37,087 nt of DNA from Paucilactobacillus wasatchensis (GTDB taxonomy: Bacteria; Bacillota; Bacilli; Lactobacillales; Lactobacillaceae), in contig NZ_AWTT01000018.1 in NCBI RefSeq assembly GCF_000876205.1, positions 1-37,087 of the forward strand, in the 5' to 3' direction. The notes beneath the pieces were generated by a model. That model saw only the letters and a program-made list of their open reading frames with translations, had not been told where the DNA came from and made no database searches. A program made the translations under genes and the position numbers. Below, piece by piece: positions 1 through 8,831 of this stretch (position 1 is the first letter of the stretch; every line of letters begins with the position of its first letter).

Positions 1-10
1 CCAGAATCTT

Positions 11-48
11 AAAGGGCACATGATCCATTTACGAATCATGTGCCCTTA
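11..48 (-). terminator. Terminator after pyk
   Basis: A perfect 13-bp inverted repeat (12-24 against 35-47, loop of 10 nt) lies just beyond the pyk stop codon. Read on the minus strand the hairpin is followed only by a short T stretch (TTTAAG), so it is a strong stem with a modest U tract. It most likely ends the pyk transcript. Confidence 0.72.
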
Positions 49-66
49 ATTTAATTAACTAAACTA

Positions 67-1821
67 TTAAACGTTTGCTGAACCCTTGTAAACAGAACCA
101 GTCCGCGCATCAACAGTGATTAATTGCCCATTACCAATCTTAGTGGTAGCTCCCTCAGCAGCTACAATCACTGGAATTCCCATTGAAATTCCAACAACAG
201 CGGCATGAGAAGTTAAACCACCAGTTTCAACAACCACGGCAGCTGCTTTTTCGATTGCTGGTAAAAAATCTTTGTCAGTTGACTTAGCAACTAAAATACT
301 GCCTTCAGTAACTTTTGTCACTGCATCGTTAGCTGAATCAACCACAACTGCGTTACCAACAGCAGATTGGTCACCAACTCCTTGACCTTGAACTAGCTTT
401 GAGCCAATTAATTGAACTCGCATCAAGTTAGTTGTCCCACGTTCGCCAACTGGAACGCCAGCTGTAATAATGATTTGTTCGCCTTCCTTAGCAAAACCAA
501 GTTCAACTGCTTTTTGAGCAGCCAAGTCGAACATGTCATCAGTATTAGCAGGTTTGTCAACGATATATGGTTGTACCGCCCAGTTAACCATCAAGCCACG
601 CTGTGTCCGTTCGTCAAATGTCAACGCCAAAATATCAGCATTTGGACGGTACTTAGAAATCATCTTGGCTGTATAGCCTGAATTAGTAGCAGCAATAATT
701 GTGTGGATACCCAATTCACGAGCAGTCCGTGCAACGGCTGAACCAATTGATTCAGTAACATCAGCCTTGTCAAAGTCAAAGGTTTCAGTTCCAAATTCAT
801 CCAAAGCATTTTCAGCTTTGATATCAATGCGGTTCATTGTTGCAACGGATTCAACTGGATAGTCACCATTAGCACTTTCACCGGAAAGCATGGTTGCATC
901 AGTACCATCAAAGACAGCATTGGCAACGTCAGAAGCTTCGGCCCGAGTTGGACGAGGATTTTCTTGCATTGAATCAAGCATTTGAGTCGCAGTAATAACT
1001 GGTTTACCTAATAAGTTACACTTGCGAATCAATGTCTTTTGAACCAACGGAACATTTTCTGCTGGAATTTCAACACCCATGTCACCACGAGCAACCATCA
1101 AACCATCAGAAACCTTGATAATTTCGTCAAAGTTATCAATTCCTTCTTGTGATTCGATCTTAGGGAAGATTTGGACATGTTCCATATGTTTTTCTTCAAG
1201 CAATGCTCGAATATCCATTACATCTTGTGGCTTCCGAACAAATGAAGCAGCAATGAAGTTGATTTCATGATCCAAACCAAAACGAATATCACTTGCATCT
1301 TTTTCAGTAATACCAGGCAAGTTAATTGAAACACCAGGAGCGTTAACACCTTTACGTGAACCTAACACACCATGGTTTTGAACGGTACATACTAATTCTT
1401 TATTAGCATCATCCTTGTCATCAATTAACATGTCAAGCAGACCATCATCAAATAAAACATGACCGCCCTTGTCAACGTCATCAAATAAACCAGGGTAAGT
1501 GACAGCAATCTTGTCATGAGTACCCTCAAGTGAATCGTCCATTGAGATACGAACCTTATCGCCAATATTAAATTCGATTTTACCTTCTTTTTCAACAGTT
1601 GTCCGAATTTCGGCACCCTTAGTATCTAACATGATACCAACTGTTTTGCCGGTAATTTCTTCCGCCTTATGCACATTTGTGATTCGGCCTAGGTGTTCTT
1701 CATGATCACCATGGGAAAAGTTAAAGCGAAAAATGTTTGCACCTGCATTAATCAACTTAACAATTGTATCAACATCAGTACTAGCGGGACCAAGTGTACT
1801 AACGATCTTGGTTTTTTTCAT
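67..1821 (-). CDS. pyk: Pyruvate kinase with C-terminal PEP-utiliser domain
   Basis: Last step of glycolysis: transfers phosphate from phosphoenolpyruvate to ADP, in the cytosol. The 584-aa product starts MKKTKIVSTLGPAS, the classic N-terminal pyruvate kinase signature. It carries the active-site lysine motif FPKIES near residue 220 and TQMLDSM near 280. Beyond the usual ~470 residues there is an extra domain ending in GGLTSHAAVVG, with a His near 539. This is the mobile PEP-utiliser fold found on pyruvate kinases of many Firmicutes; whether its His is phosphorylated is not shown here. The start is fixed by the ribosome-binding site AAAGGAGAG about 9 nt upstream. pfkA, often the upstream partner in lactobacilli, is not next to it here. 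The gene has its own candidate promoter and a downstream hairpin, so it is probably monocistronic. Confidence 0.97.
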   Translation of the reverse strand: MKKTKIVSTLGPASTDVDTIVKLINAGANIFRFNFSHGDHEEHLGRITNVHKAEEITGKTVGIMLDTKGAEIRTTVEKEGKIEFNIGDKVRISMDDSLEGTHDKIAVTYPGLFDDVDKGGHVLFDDGLLDMLIDDKDDANKELVCTVQNHGVLGSRKGVNAPGVSINLPGITEKDASDIRFGLDHEINFIAASFVRKPQDVMDIRALLEEKHMEHVQIFPKIESQEGIDNFDEIIKVSDGLMVARGDMGVEIPAENVPLVQKTLIRKCNLLGKPVITATQMLDSMQENPRPTRAEASDVANAVFDGTDATMLSGESANGDYPVESVATMNRIDIKAENALDEFGTETFDFDKADVTESIGSAVARTARELGIHTIIAATNSGYTAKMISKYRPNADILALTFDERTQRGLMVNWAVQPYIVDKPANTDDMFDLAAQKAVELGFAKEGEQIIITAGVPVGERGTTNLMRVQLIGSKLVQGQGVGDQSAVGNAVVVDSANDAVTKVTEGSILVAKSTDKDFLPAIEKAAAVVVETGGLTSHAAVVGISMGIPVIVAAEGATTKIGNGQLITVDARTGSVYKGSANV

Positions 1822-1884
1822 AAATAATATCTCTCCTTTGAGTATGTTCGAGCCAATAAATTACAGCCCATTTGTACAGAATTT

Positions 1885-1913
1885 ATGATATCACTTTTTG
1901 AAATTTCTGTCTG
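1885..1913 (-). promoter_or_regulatory. Candidate pyk promoter
   Basis: On the minus strand an extended -10 (TGA then TATCAT, 1885-1890) lies 17 bp from CAGACA (1908-1913, four of six matches to TTGACA). This would give a leader of about 55 nt before pyk. The call is by eye, with no experimental support. Confidence 0.45.
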
Positions 1914-2050
1914 CTATTTCAATCATTTTTATTGATGAAAGCGGCTTCATACCGGCTTTTTTGTTGTGCATCACTCTAACCATACCCAATTAGTTTTTAT
2001 TATTTATAATTACCAATCAATAATCTGAATAAATATGTTTAACTTACGTA

Positions 2051-2124
2051 AAAAGAGTGAGAAATAAGGCGTTTAGATTTCGCGCATAGCGTAGCTAAGC
2101 GGAAAAATCTGCCTTATTTCTCAC
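2051..2124 (-). terminator. Long structured terminator after the transaldolase gene
   Basis: Arms of 14 nt (2057-2070 and 2111-2124) pair perfectly. After a 4-nt bulge the pairing continues with AGATTT (2075-2080) against AAATCT (2105-2110). The inner 24 nt can pair further around GCGTAGCTAAGCG. On the minus strand the hairpin is followed by TCTTTTT, so it works as an intrinsic terminator for the gene ending at 2159. The apical part is unusually long for a simple terminator. Confidence 0.8.
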
Positions 2125-2158
2125 GTTTCAAAATCAATTCTCAGCTATTAAGCACCAC

Positions 2159-2875
2159 TTAATCTAAAATACTAAAGCCAAGCGAAGAAATATCCTTATC
2201 AAAGCCCGTAACAGTATCAATCGAAACTTGCTGAGCGCTCTTACCAACCTTACCTAATTTAGCCAGGATCGTTGGTGGGACAGTAATAATATCAACTCCC
2301 ATTTCCTGAGCTTGATAGACATTAATAACTTCGCGCGTGGATGCCCACAATAATTTAGCGGCTGGATGTAGCTTAGTTAATTCAACGCTATCTCTAACAA
2401 ATTGATCGGTATTTTGACCAGTATCATTAACGCGCCCAACAAAAATTGAAACCAACGCTGGCACTTGATCATCAACATTTTCAAGAGTCTCTTTCACTTG
2501 CGCTAAAGTCGCAATTGCAGTGATATTAACTTTGATACCCGCATGTGATAATTCATTAATCAGTTTTGCATTGCTGTTGCCATTGGCTAAAATAATTGGA
2601 ATTTTAACAAAGACATTGTCGCCTAAAGAAGAGATTGCAGCAGCTTCTTTTTTCATTGTTTCATTATCATGACCAAAAACTTCAAAGGAAATACTATAAT
2701 CAGGAAATTCACTCACTACTTGTTTAGCAAATTCCATATAATTAGTGATTCCCGCTTTTTTCATTAGCGATGGGTTAGTGGTAAATCCTGTGACATAGTC
2801 GTTTTTAGCCACCTCACGCATATCTTCAATTACTGCTCCATCAGAGTAAACTTCAATGTCAAATTTTGGTTGCAT
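2159..2875 (-). CDS. Transaldolase (fructose-6-phosphate aldolase-like short form)
   Basis: A 238-aa class I aldolase of the transaldolase family. GFTTNPSLMKK at residues 30-40 is the family's TNPSL signature, and FVKIPI places the Schiff-base lysine at about residue 91. The length fits the short Fsa/MipB-like subfamily rather than the ~320-aa TalB type. It is expected to act in the non-oxidative pentose phosphate branch, moving a dihydroxyacetone unit; whether it is a true transaldolase or a fructose-6-phosphate aldolase cannot be told by eye. The ribosome-binding site AGAAGGGA precedes the ATG by about 9 nt. It follows dnaE after only 21 bp with no visible terminator between, so some cotranscription is likely, and it ends at a strong terminator. 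Confidence 0.88.
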   Translation of the reverse strand: MQPKFDIEVYSDGAVIEDMREVAKNDYVTGFTTNPSLMKKAGITNYMEFAKQVVSEFPDYSISFEVFGHDNETMKKEAAAISSLGDNVFVKIPIILANGNSNAKLINELSHAGIKVNITAIATLAQVKETLENVDDQVPALVSIFVGRVNDTGQNTDQFVRDSVELTKLHPAAKLLWASTREVINVYQAQEMGVDIITVPPTILAKLGKVGKSAQQVSIDTVTGFDKDISSLGFSILD

Positions 2876-2896
2876 TAATACTCAATCCCTTCTAAT

Positions 2897-5800
2897 TTAT
2901 GATAATTTTTGTAGTACTACATTTGTGGCTCCCAGCAACTGCTCCAATCGTGCTTTGACAGCTGCATCATCTGGTAACCACAAATCTTTTGGTTGCATGA
3001 ACTTTCGGTCACTGGCCGCATAAAATAAAATCACTGGAATATTTCCTGCTCGAGTCGTTAAAATCGTTTTTAATTCATTTTCAACCGTGCTGGTTTGATG
3101 TGCTTGATCAATCCGCAACACCCACCGTAACTGTGATTTGGTCGACCTATTTTGTGCTACCGCCTGCTTAGCTTCGACAATCTGGTTAGCAATTATTTGG
3201 AGTCCTCGATTTATTTCAGTCTTTCCCGTCACTAACAGAATCTGATTATCTTCGAGTAGTTCTCCCACTTGTTTGTATAATTTTGGGAAAACGGTTACGT
3301 CAATTGAACCTGTTTGATCACTGCCAGAAACAAATGCCATCTGTTCGCCTCTTTTAGTTCGAATAACCTTAATGTGGCTGACAAATAATAAAATCGACAC
3401 ATTCATTTTTTCTTGCAACTGGGCGATCGTTGTCAGTTTCACTTGCGGTAACCGTTTGACGTACTGAGTAACCGGGTGACCTGATAAATACGCGCCTAAA
3501 TATTGTTCTTCTAACATTAATCGTTTGGTTAAAGAAAATTCTGATTTACCATCAATTGATGGTTTTAACTCCTCAAATAAGCTAAGACTTTCCCCTGTTA
3601 ACTCAACACTATCTAGCAATTTTGGTAAAGCGTCGATCAACTCGGCTCGATTGTAACCCAAGCCATCAAACGCACCACTGTAAATCAATGGACTAATTAA
3701 ATCAGCTTTGCGCCACCGACTATCCATTCGTTGGATAAATGTCAATAAATCCACAAACGAACCTTGTGCTTGCCTATTTTTCACAATCGCAGTAATGAAA
3801 TCACGGCGCATCCCCTTAATGCTGGCCAGCCCAAATAATATTTGGTTTTCATTAAATGTGAACGTCCCCATACTCTTATTGATATTAGGTCCAGCAACCT
3901 TTACCTGATTGTGACTTGCTTCGCCAAGGTATAACTTTGTCTTATCCGGATTATTCATCACAGAATTTAACAGTGCTACAAAAAATGCCCCAGCAAAATG
4001 GGTCTTCAGGTACCCCATTTGAAATGCCATTTTTGAGTAAGCTACGGCATGCGACCGGTTAAAGCCGTAATTTGCAAATTGATCAATATAATCGAAAACT
4101 TGATTTGCAACCTTATTAGCATAACCACGCTTTTTAGCCCCCGCCAAAAACTTGGTCCGCATATTGTCCATGGTTGCCCGCTTTTTCTTACTCATTGCTC
4201 GTCGCAACAAGTCGGCCTCACCCATTGAAAAACCAGCCATTTGTGACGCCACCTGCATCACTTGTTCTTGGTATACCAAGATCCCATAGGTGGGACCTAA
4301 AATTGGTTGTAGTGATTCATCAGGGTAAGTAACTTTCTCAGTCCCTTTTTTTCGAGCAATAAAATGATCAATATTTTCCATTGGACCTGGCCGATACAAC
4401 GCATTAACGGCAACAATTAGTTCAAAATTGTCTGGATGAAGTTGCACCAACACGTTTTTTATCCCCGTCGATTCAAATTGAAATACTCCATTGGTATCAC
4501 CTTGTTGAAACAAGTTTAACGCTGCAGGATCACTCAAACTAATATTATCCAACGTAAAATCAGGCTGTGTTTTCCTAATTGACGTTAGTGTCTCAGCCAT
4601 GATCGTCAAATTGCGCAGTCCTAAGAAATCCATCTTAAGCAGACCTAATGCTTCAACTGTATCCTTAGGAAATTGTGTCATTAACAGTCCTTCACTACCA
4701 TCTTGTAGCGGCACTAATTCAGTTAGTGGTTGATCTGATAAAACAATCCCAGCAGCATGTGTTGAGTAATGGCGCGGTAATCCCTCAAGCGACAGTGCAA
4801 TCTGAAATAATAACTGATTTAATTGATTATCTGAAATTAAATTTTGCAACCGTTGCGAATCCTGGTAAGCCTGGTGAAGTGAAATATGCAACTGGTTAGG
4901 AATAGCTGCACTCCAGGATGCTGCTTCAAATTGTGATAATCCAAAAGTACGGCCGACATCACGGATTACTTGTTTAGCTGCCAACGTCCCAAACGTAATA
5001 ATTTGTGCGACATGTTCGTGCCCATATTGCTCGTGGACATACTGTAGAACTTCTTCGCGGCGATCATCAGGTAAATCCAAATCAATATCTGGCATTTGGG
5101 CTCTTTCTTGATTCAAAAATCGCTCAAATAATAAGTGATATTGTAATGGGTCAACCTCGGTAATTGCTAACGCATAAGCAACAAGCGACCCTGCGGCAGA
5201 CCCTCGTCCTGGGCCAGTAGTAATCTTTTGTTCGTGGGCATAGCGCATCACATCCCACACGATCAGAAAATAATCATCAAAACCCATTTTGTGAATCACA
5301 CCTAATTCGTGGCCCAATCTTTTTTGATAATCCTCGCTAGTTACATTAGGTGCCAACGGTCGCCGTTGTAATCCTTTAACACAAAGTTGTTGCAAATATT
5401 GAGCTGATGTTAAATTTTGGTTGTTTGTAAAATGTGGTAATACTGGCATTTGAAACGCAAAGTCAACCTGACACTGTTCACTAACCCACTGTGTCTTATA
5501 CACAGCTTGTGTTAGATGTAATGAGTCATACATTTGGATAACATCAGCCATGGGTTTGAGCCAATGAGTCCCCACTTCATCAGCTAGTGCCGCTGGGTGA
5601 TTAAATTTATCTCCTCGATCGATTGCTCGGAGTACCTCTACTGCAAAATGATCCTGCGCATTTAGATAACCAACACGATTCAGTGCCACTAATGCAATCG
5701 ATTGTTGCGTGCTAATTTGCTGCAATGATTGCCGTAAAACAACGTCACTTTGGTCACTGATCCCAATTAATAGACTAGCAACATCGACATTTGCCTGCCA

Positions 5801-6247
5801 CTGATCTAATAATTCGCCCACAAAATCAGTTTGACCGGCCTGTACAAAACTATAAAATTCACCATCAGGAGGCAAAATAACAAATAAGTGATGCAGAAAC
5901 GATTTGATGTCCGCAAACGTTAAAGCATCTTTTGTCATCGTTTGATGCAACGTCGATAATGTCATTAAATTATGGTAGCCAGTCTGATCCTTCGCTAACA
6001 AGACCACCGGTTTAGCCGCGGCTGTTGCCGCCATAGTCTGCACATGTAAAGTTAACCCAATGATTGGATGAATTCCTGCCCGTTTGGCCGCATTATAAAA
6101 ATCAACAACACCATATAACACGTTCTCATCAGTTAGTGCTAAGGACTGGTAACCTCGGTCTTTGGCCGTTTTAACTAACTGTTCAATTTTATTGGTACTT
6201 TTAAGTAAACTAAAGCTACTCAATACCTGCAAGGGTACAAAATTCAT
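2897..6247 (-). CDS. dnaE: DNA polymerase III alpha subunit DnaE (Gram-positive short form)
   Basis: Error-prone replicative polymerase of low-GC Gram-positives, thought to extend primers on the lagging strand before handing over to PolC. Domains in order: PHP (about 1-210), palm and fingers with GPGRGSAAGS and the catalytic PDIDLD aspartates, YRPGPM, a helix-hairpin-helix region, and a C-terminal OB fold (about 950-1050). The PHP motif reads LTDEN where an active PHP would have a metal-binding His, so the domain looks catalytically degenerate. There is no exonuclease domain, consistent with DnaE rather than PolC. I chose ATG at 6247 (1116 aa): it has AGAGGA 9 nt upstream, whereas the in-frame TTG at 6253 sits only 3 nt from it. 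Confidence 0.96.
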   Translation of the reverse strand: MNFVPLQVLSSFSLLKSTNKIEQLVKTAKDRGYQSLALTDENVLYGVVDFYNAAKRAGIHPIIGLTLHVQTMAATAAAKPVVLLAKDQTGYHNLMTLSTLHQTMTKDALTFADIKSFLHHLFVILPPDGEFYSFVQAGQTDFVGELLDQWQANVDVASLLIGISDQSDVVLRQSLQQISTQQSIALVALNRVGYLNAQDHFAVEVLRAIDRGDKFNHPAALADEVGTHWLKPMADVIQMYDSLHLTQAVYKTQWVSEQCQVDFAFQMPVLPHFTNNQNLTSAQYLQQLCVKGLQRRPLAPNVTSEDYQKRLGHELGVIHKMGFDDYFLIVWDVMRYAHEQKITTGPGRGSAAGSLVAYALAITEVDPLQYHLLFERFLNQERAQMPDIDLDLPDDRREEVLQYVHEQYGHEHVAQIITFGTLAAKQVIRDVGRTFGLSQFEAASWSAAIPNQLHISLHQAYQDSQRLQNLISDNQLNQLLFQIALSLEGLPRHYSTHAAGIVLSDQPLTELVPLQDGSEGLLMTQFPKDTVEALGLLKMDFLGLRNLTIMAETLTSIRKTQPDFTLDNISLSDPAALNLFQQGDTNGVFQFESTGIKNVLVQLHPDNFELIVAVNALYRPGPMENIDHFIARKKGTEKVTYPDESLQPILGPTYGILVYQEQVMQVASQMAGFSMGEADLLRRAMSKKKRATMDNMRTKFLAGAKKRGYANKVANQVFDYIDQFANYGFNRSHAVAYSKMAFQMGYLKTHFAGAFFVALLNSVMNNPDKTKLYLGEASHNQVKVAGPNINKSMGTFTFNENQILFGLASIKGMRRDFITAIVKNRQAQGSFVDLLTFIQRMDSRWRKADLISPLIYSGAFDGLGYNRAELIDALPKLLDSVELTGESLSLFEELKPSIDGKSEFSLTKRLMLEEQYLGAYLSGHPVTQYVKRLPQVKLTTIAQLQEKMNVSILLFVSHIKVIRTKRGEQMAFVSGSDQTGSIDVTVFPKLYKQVGELLEDNQILLVTGKTEINRGLQIIANQIVEAKQAVAQNRSTKSQLRWVLRIDQAHQTSTVENELKTILTTRAGNIPVILFYAASDRKFMQPKDLWLPDDAAVKARLEQLLGATNVVLQKLS

Positions 6248-6269
6248 TGCCAATCATCCTCTCACAATA

Positions 6270-6298
6270 ATTATACCAAAAGTCACCCCCATTTCTAA
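6270..6298 (-). promoter_or_regulatory. Candidate dnaE promoter
   Basis: A perfect -10 TATAAT (minus strand, 6270-6275) lies 17 bp from TTAGAA (6293-6298, four of six matches to TTGACA). The predicted start leaves a very short leader of roughly 15 nt before the ribosome-binding site of dnaE. Confidence 0.68.
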
Positions 6299-6391
6299 CT
6301 AATACCATTTACATCAGGTATACCAATTTTTTTGTTTTGTTATAACATTTTCTATATTGAAGATTTTTCTTCGCTTTGTCAAGGGTTTTAG

Positions 6392-6427
6392 TTCTTTTTA
6401 AAGCTCATTTAGTAGCTTTAAAAAGAA
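6392..6427. repeat. Perfect 14-bp inverted repeat between dnaE and the DUF2929 gene
   Basis: TTCTTTTTAAAGCT (6392-6405) is repeated in inverse at 6414-6427 with an 8-nt loop. No T run follows it on either strand, so it does not look like an intrinsic terminator. It lies upstream of the DUF2929 promoter and about 95 bp upstream of the dnaE promoter. Confidence 0.8.
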
Positions 6428-6485
6428 TCTATACCAATTTATCTTTTTTTACAATAAAATATTGTTACAGTTTCCTCTGGTTTTG

Positions 6486-6494
6486 TGCTAAAAT
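6486..6494 (+). promoter_or_regulatory. Extended -10 promoter for the DUF2929 gene
   Basis: TGC followed by TAAAAT forms an extended -10 element 28 bp before the ATG. No good -35 hexamer sits at 16-18 bp, which fits extended -10 promoters. The call is by eye. Confidence 0.5.
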
Positions 6495-6522
6495 TATAGA
6501 TGTTAAACGTGAGGTGAGAGAA

Positions 6523-6708
6523 ATGCGATTTTTCGTACAAAACTTAGTTGTAATTTTCTGGGCATTTTTGCTTGGCGAAGTGCTCGGTTATATTGGTGGT
6601 CAATTGGAAGTACTCAGTGTTAATCCTCTTGAAATGGGAATTGTTGCTGCAATAACTGCTGTCATTGGCGTTAACGCAATCAATGCTCTTAGTAAACCAG
6701 TAAAATAA
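6523..6708 (+). CDS. Small DUF2929 (YjzD-like) membrane protein
   Basis: A 61-aa protein starting MRFFVQNLVVIFWAFLLGEV, with two hydrophobic segments (about 5-26 and 38-55) separated by a short polar loop containing LGYIGGQ. Layout and sequence match DUF2929, a family of small Firmicutes membrane proteins of unknown function. The reading frame stays open to 6376, but the ATG at 6523 is supported by the ribosome-binding site GAGGTGAGAG directly upstream and an extended -10 promoter just before that. It diverges from dnaE and ends at a bidirectional terminator shared with pepT. No function can be assigned. Confidence 0.82.
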   Translation: MRFFVQNLVVIFWAFLLGEVLGYIGGQLEVLSVNPLEMGIVAAITAVIGVNAINALSKPVK

Positions 6709-6721
6709 AACTAATCAAATT

Positions 6722-6766
6722 AAAAGACAGGTTCGAGTTCAATTGAATTCGGACCTGTCTTTTTTT
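6722..6766. terminator. Bidirectional terminator between the DUF2929 gene and pepT
   Basis: AAAAGACAGGT (6722-6732) pairs with ACCTGTCTTTT further on, with additional pairing around TTCAATTGAA in the loop. Seven Ts follow on the plus strand and four Ts on the minus strand, so it can serve both convergent genes. Confidence 0.88.
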
Positions 6767-6768
6767 AA

Positions 6769-8010
6769 TTACTTAGCCGCAACATTTAATTTGTTAATTT
6801 GTAATAAAACAGCCACTGCCTGTTCCATCACTTGCAACGATACAAACTCATACCGTGAATGCATATTCTCGCCACCAGCAAACAGGTTCGGCGTTGGTAA
6901 ACCTAAAAATGAAATTTTAGAACCATCGGTACCGCCGCGAACTGGATAAATTATCGGTTCAATATTCAGTTTCGTCATTGCTTGTTTGGCTAGGTTAACG
7001 ACCTCCATGTGGTCTTCAAGCAGTTCACGCATATTATAATACTGATCGACCAGCCGCATGTTAATTCGCTGTTGTCCCAAAGCAGTATTCATCTTGGTAA
7101 CAAGCTGTTCCATTGTACGCTTACGAGCTTCAAATTGCTGCCGATCATGATCTCTAATAATATAACTCATGGTGGCATGATCGGGCGTACCTGAAAGTTG
7201 ATCCAAATGATAAAAACCTTCGCGCCCGTCTGTTAGCTCTGGCCGATCATGCTGTGGCAATTTATTATGTAGATCGATTGCCACTTGTAATGCATTCACC
7301 ATCACACCCTTGGCGGTAGCAGTATGGACTTCTTTTCCCTGAATCGAAATATCTGCCTGTGCAGCGTTAAACGTTTCATATTCTAACTCTCCTAGCGGAC
7401 CCCCATCAACCGTGTATGCAAAATCAGCATTAAAGTCTGCAACATCAAAATGATCAGCACCTGTACCGATCTCTTCATCTGGACCAAGACCAATTTGAAT
7501 CGTCCCATGCTTAATCTCAGGATGCTCCAGTAAATATTCCGCCATCGTAATGATTTCAGCTACTCCTGCCTTATCATCTGCCCCAAGAAGCGTGGTTCCA
7601 TCTGTTGTCACCAAAGTTTGTCCAGCATAATTTTTGAGTGCTGGGAATTCACTGCTAGTCAACACAAACTGACCATCGTCATCAAGCTGGATGTCACTGT
7701 GCCCATCATAATTGCTCACGATTTGTGGTAAAACATTGTGCGCATTGAAATCAGCTGTATCAATGTGCGCGATGAAACCGATTGTCGGTACTTTAGTTGT
7801 AACATTGCTAGGAATTGTTGCTAGCACATAACTATTTTGCGGATGAATTCTTATATTGCTCAAACCAATTTCTGTCAGCTCTGCAACTAATTGATTGGCA
7901 AACACCGTTTCTAATTCACTAGATGGAATGGTGTCCGAATTGGGATCTGACCTAGTTTCTGCTTTAACATAGCGCAAAAATCGTGGCATCAAATTGTCAA
8001 ATTTGCTCAT
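6769..8010 (-). CDS. pepT: Peptidase T (tripeptide aminopeptidase)
   Basis: A cytosolic M20 zinc metallopeptidase that removes the N-terminal residue from tripeptides, typical of the peptide-using metabolism of lactic acid bacteria. The 413-aa product has the M20B metal and active-site motifs in order: HIDTAD (about 82-87), LGADDKAG (about 142-149), [12 protein letters not shown] (about 177-188), and HSRYEF near the C terminus. Length matches PepT of other bacteria. Its ATG overlaps the stop of the upstream Nif3-like gene (ATGA), so translation is probably coupled. It is the last gene of the trmK-nif3-pepT operon. Confidence 0.96.
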   Translation of the reverse strand: MSKFDNLMPRFLRYVKAETRSDPNSDTIPSSELETVFANQLVAELTEIGLSNIRIHPQNSYVLATIPSNVTTKVPTIGFIAHIDTADFNAHNVLPQIVSNYDGHSDIQLDDDGQFVLTSSEFPALKNYAGQTLVTTDGTTLLGADDKAGVAEIITMAEYLLEHPEIKHGTIQIGLGPDEEIGTGADHFDVADFNADFAYTVDGGPLGELEYETFNAAQADISIQGKEVHTATAKGVMVNALQVAIDLHNKLPQHDRPELTDGREGFYHLDQLSGTPDHATMSYIIRDHDRQQFEARKRTMEQLVTKMNTALGQQRINMRLVDQYYNMRELLEDHMEVVNLAKQAMTKLNIEPIIYPVRGGTDGSKISFLGLPTPNLFAGGENMHSRYEFVSLQVMEQAVAVLLQINKLNVAAK

Positions 8011-8831
8011 CTTTTTGCCCCCTGAATAAATGTGACTGGATCAGTATTTAGCTGCGATGCAATCACTTTAATGTCCCAATCATTTTCGTGCGCCCAATTG
8101 ATAAACATTGCTTGTAATTTTTCTTTGCAGACACACTCAATGTGATGGCCTGGGTCAACAACCGTCAATCCTTGGGCAATCATATCGTGACCGACATGAT
8201 ATGAAACATCCCCAGTCACATACGCATCAGCACCCTGGTTGACTGCTTGCCGATAAAATTGACCGCCAGAACCACCTAACACCGCCACTGTCTTAATTAA
8301 TCGTTCATGTAATGGTTTAATCAATCTTAATCCTGTTAAATTGAATACTTGACAACAATATTCGGCAAAATTAGAAACTGGTATTTCCTGGGCTAAAGTA
8401 CCGACTCTTCCCATGCCATAATGCTGGCCGGTAAGTGGGTCTGTCCCACCAGCTAATAACGGTTTGGTGTCGTGCAGGTCTAACTGCTCCGCTAGCCAAT
8501 CGTTCATACCACCATTTACGTTATCCAGATTTGTGTGCGCTCCATAAACCACAATATTATGCCGTAATAATGCCGCATACATTTCGTTTTGTGGATCACT
8601 TAAATCTAGATTATGAGCCGCATGAAACATCATAGGATGATGAGCAAAAATGAAGTCAACTTGTTGTTCAATGGCTTCTTCAACTACTTCAGGACGAACA
8701 TCTAACGTGGTCATCACTGTCTTGACTTCACGATTGGCATTACCCAACTGGAGTCCAACTGGATCCCCTGGTTCTGCAATTTTTGGTGATGCAAATTGTT
8801 CAAATCGGTCAATTAATGTTTGCGCAATCAT
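8007..8831 (-). CDS. Nif3-like dinuclear metal-centre protein (YqfO family, short form)
   Basis: A 274-aa member of the Nif3 / 'GTP cyclohydrolase 1 type 2 homolog' family. Metal-binding motifs seen are FAHHPMMFH (about 62-70), YGAHTNLDN (about 95-103) and [12 protein letters not shown] (about 228-239). Bacillus YqfO is about 370 aa because of a central PII-like insertion; that insertion is absent here. The true cellular function of the family is not settled, so the GTP cyclohydrolase name should not be read literally. It overlaps both neighbours by four bases: its ATG overlaps the trmK stop, and its stop overlaps the pepT start. The trmK-nif3 pairing is common in Firmicutes. Confidence 0.9.
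   Translation of the reverse strand: MIAQTLIDRFEQFASPKIAEPGDPVGLQLGNANREVKTVMTTLDVRPEVVEEAIEQQVDFIFAHHPMMFHAAHNLDLSDPQNEMYAALLRHNIVVYGAHTNLDNVNGGMNDWLAEQLDLHDTKPLLAGGTDPLTGQHYGMGRVGTLAQEIPVSNFAEYCCQVFNLTGLRLIKPLHERLIKTVAVLGGSGGQFYRQAVNQGADAYVTGDVSYHVGHDMIAQGLTVVDPGHHIECVCKEKLQAMFINWAHENDWDIKVIASQLNTDPVTFIQGAKR

Larger units (their letters stand above)
1822..2158. other. Intergenic region between pyk and the transaldolase gene
   Basis: This 337-bp gap holds no convincing ORF. Seen in it are the pyk ribosome-binding site, the candidate pyk promoter, a weak imperfect hairpin at 1938-1963 and the long terminator hairpin of the transaldolase gene. The rest is AT-rich and I see nothing else in it. 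Confidence 0.7.

Noticed and set aside
1938-1963. Hairpin AAAGCGG...CCGGCTTTTTTG upstream of pyk as a plus-strand terminator
   Set aside because: Only a short stem with a bulge, and there is no plus-strand gene to its left for it to terminate.
6376-6522. N-terminal extension of the DUF2929 frame
   Set aside because: The extension crosses the candidate promoter and an inverted repeat, and the ATG at 6523 has its own good ribosome-binding site and a full family-length product.
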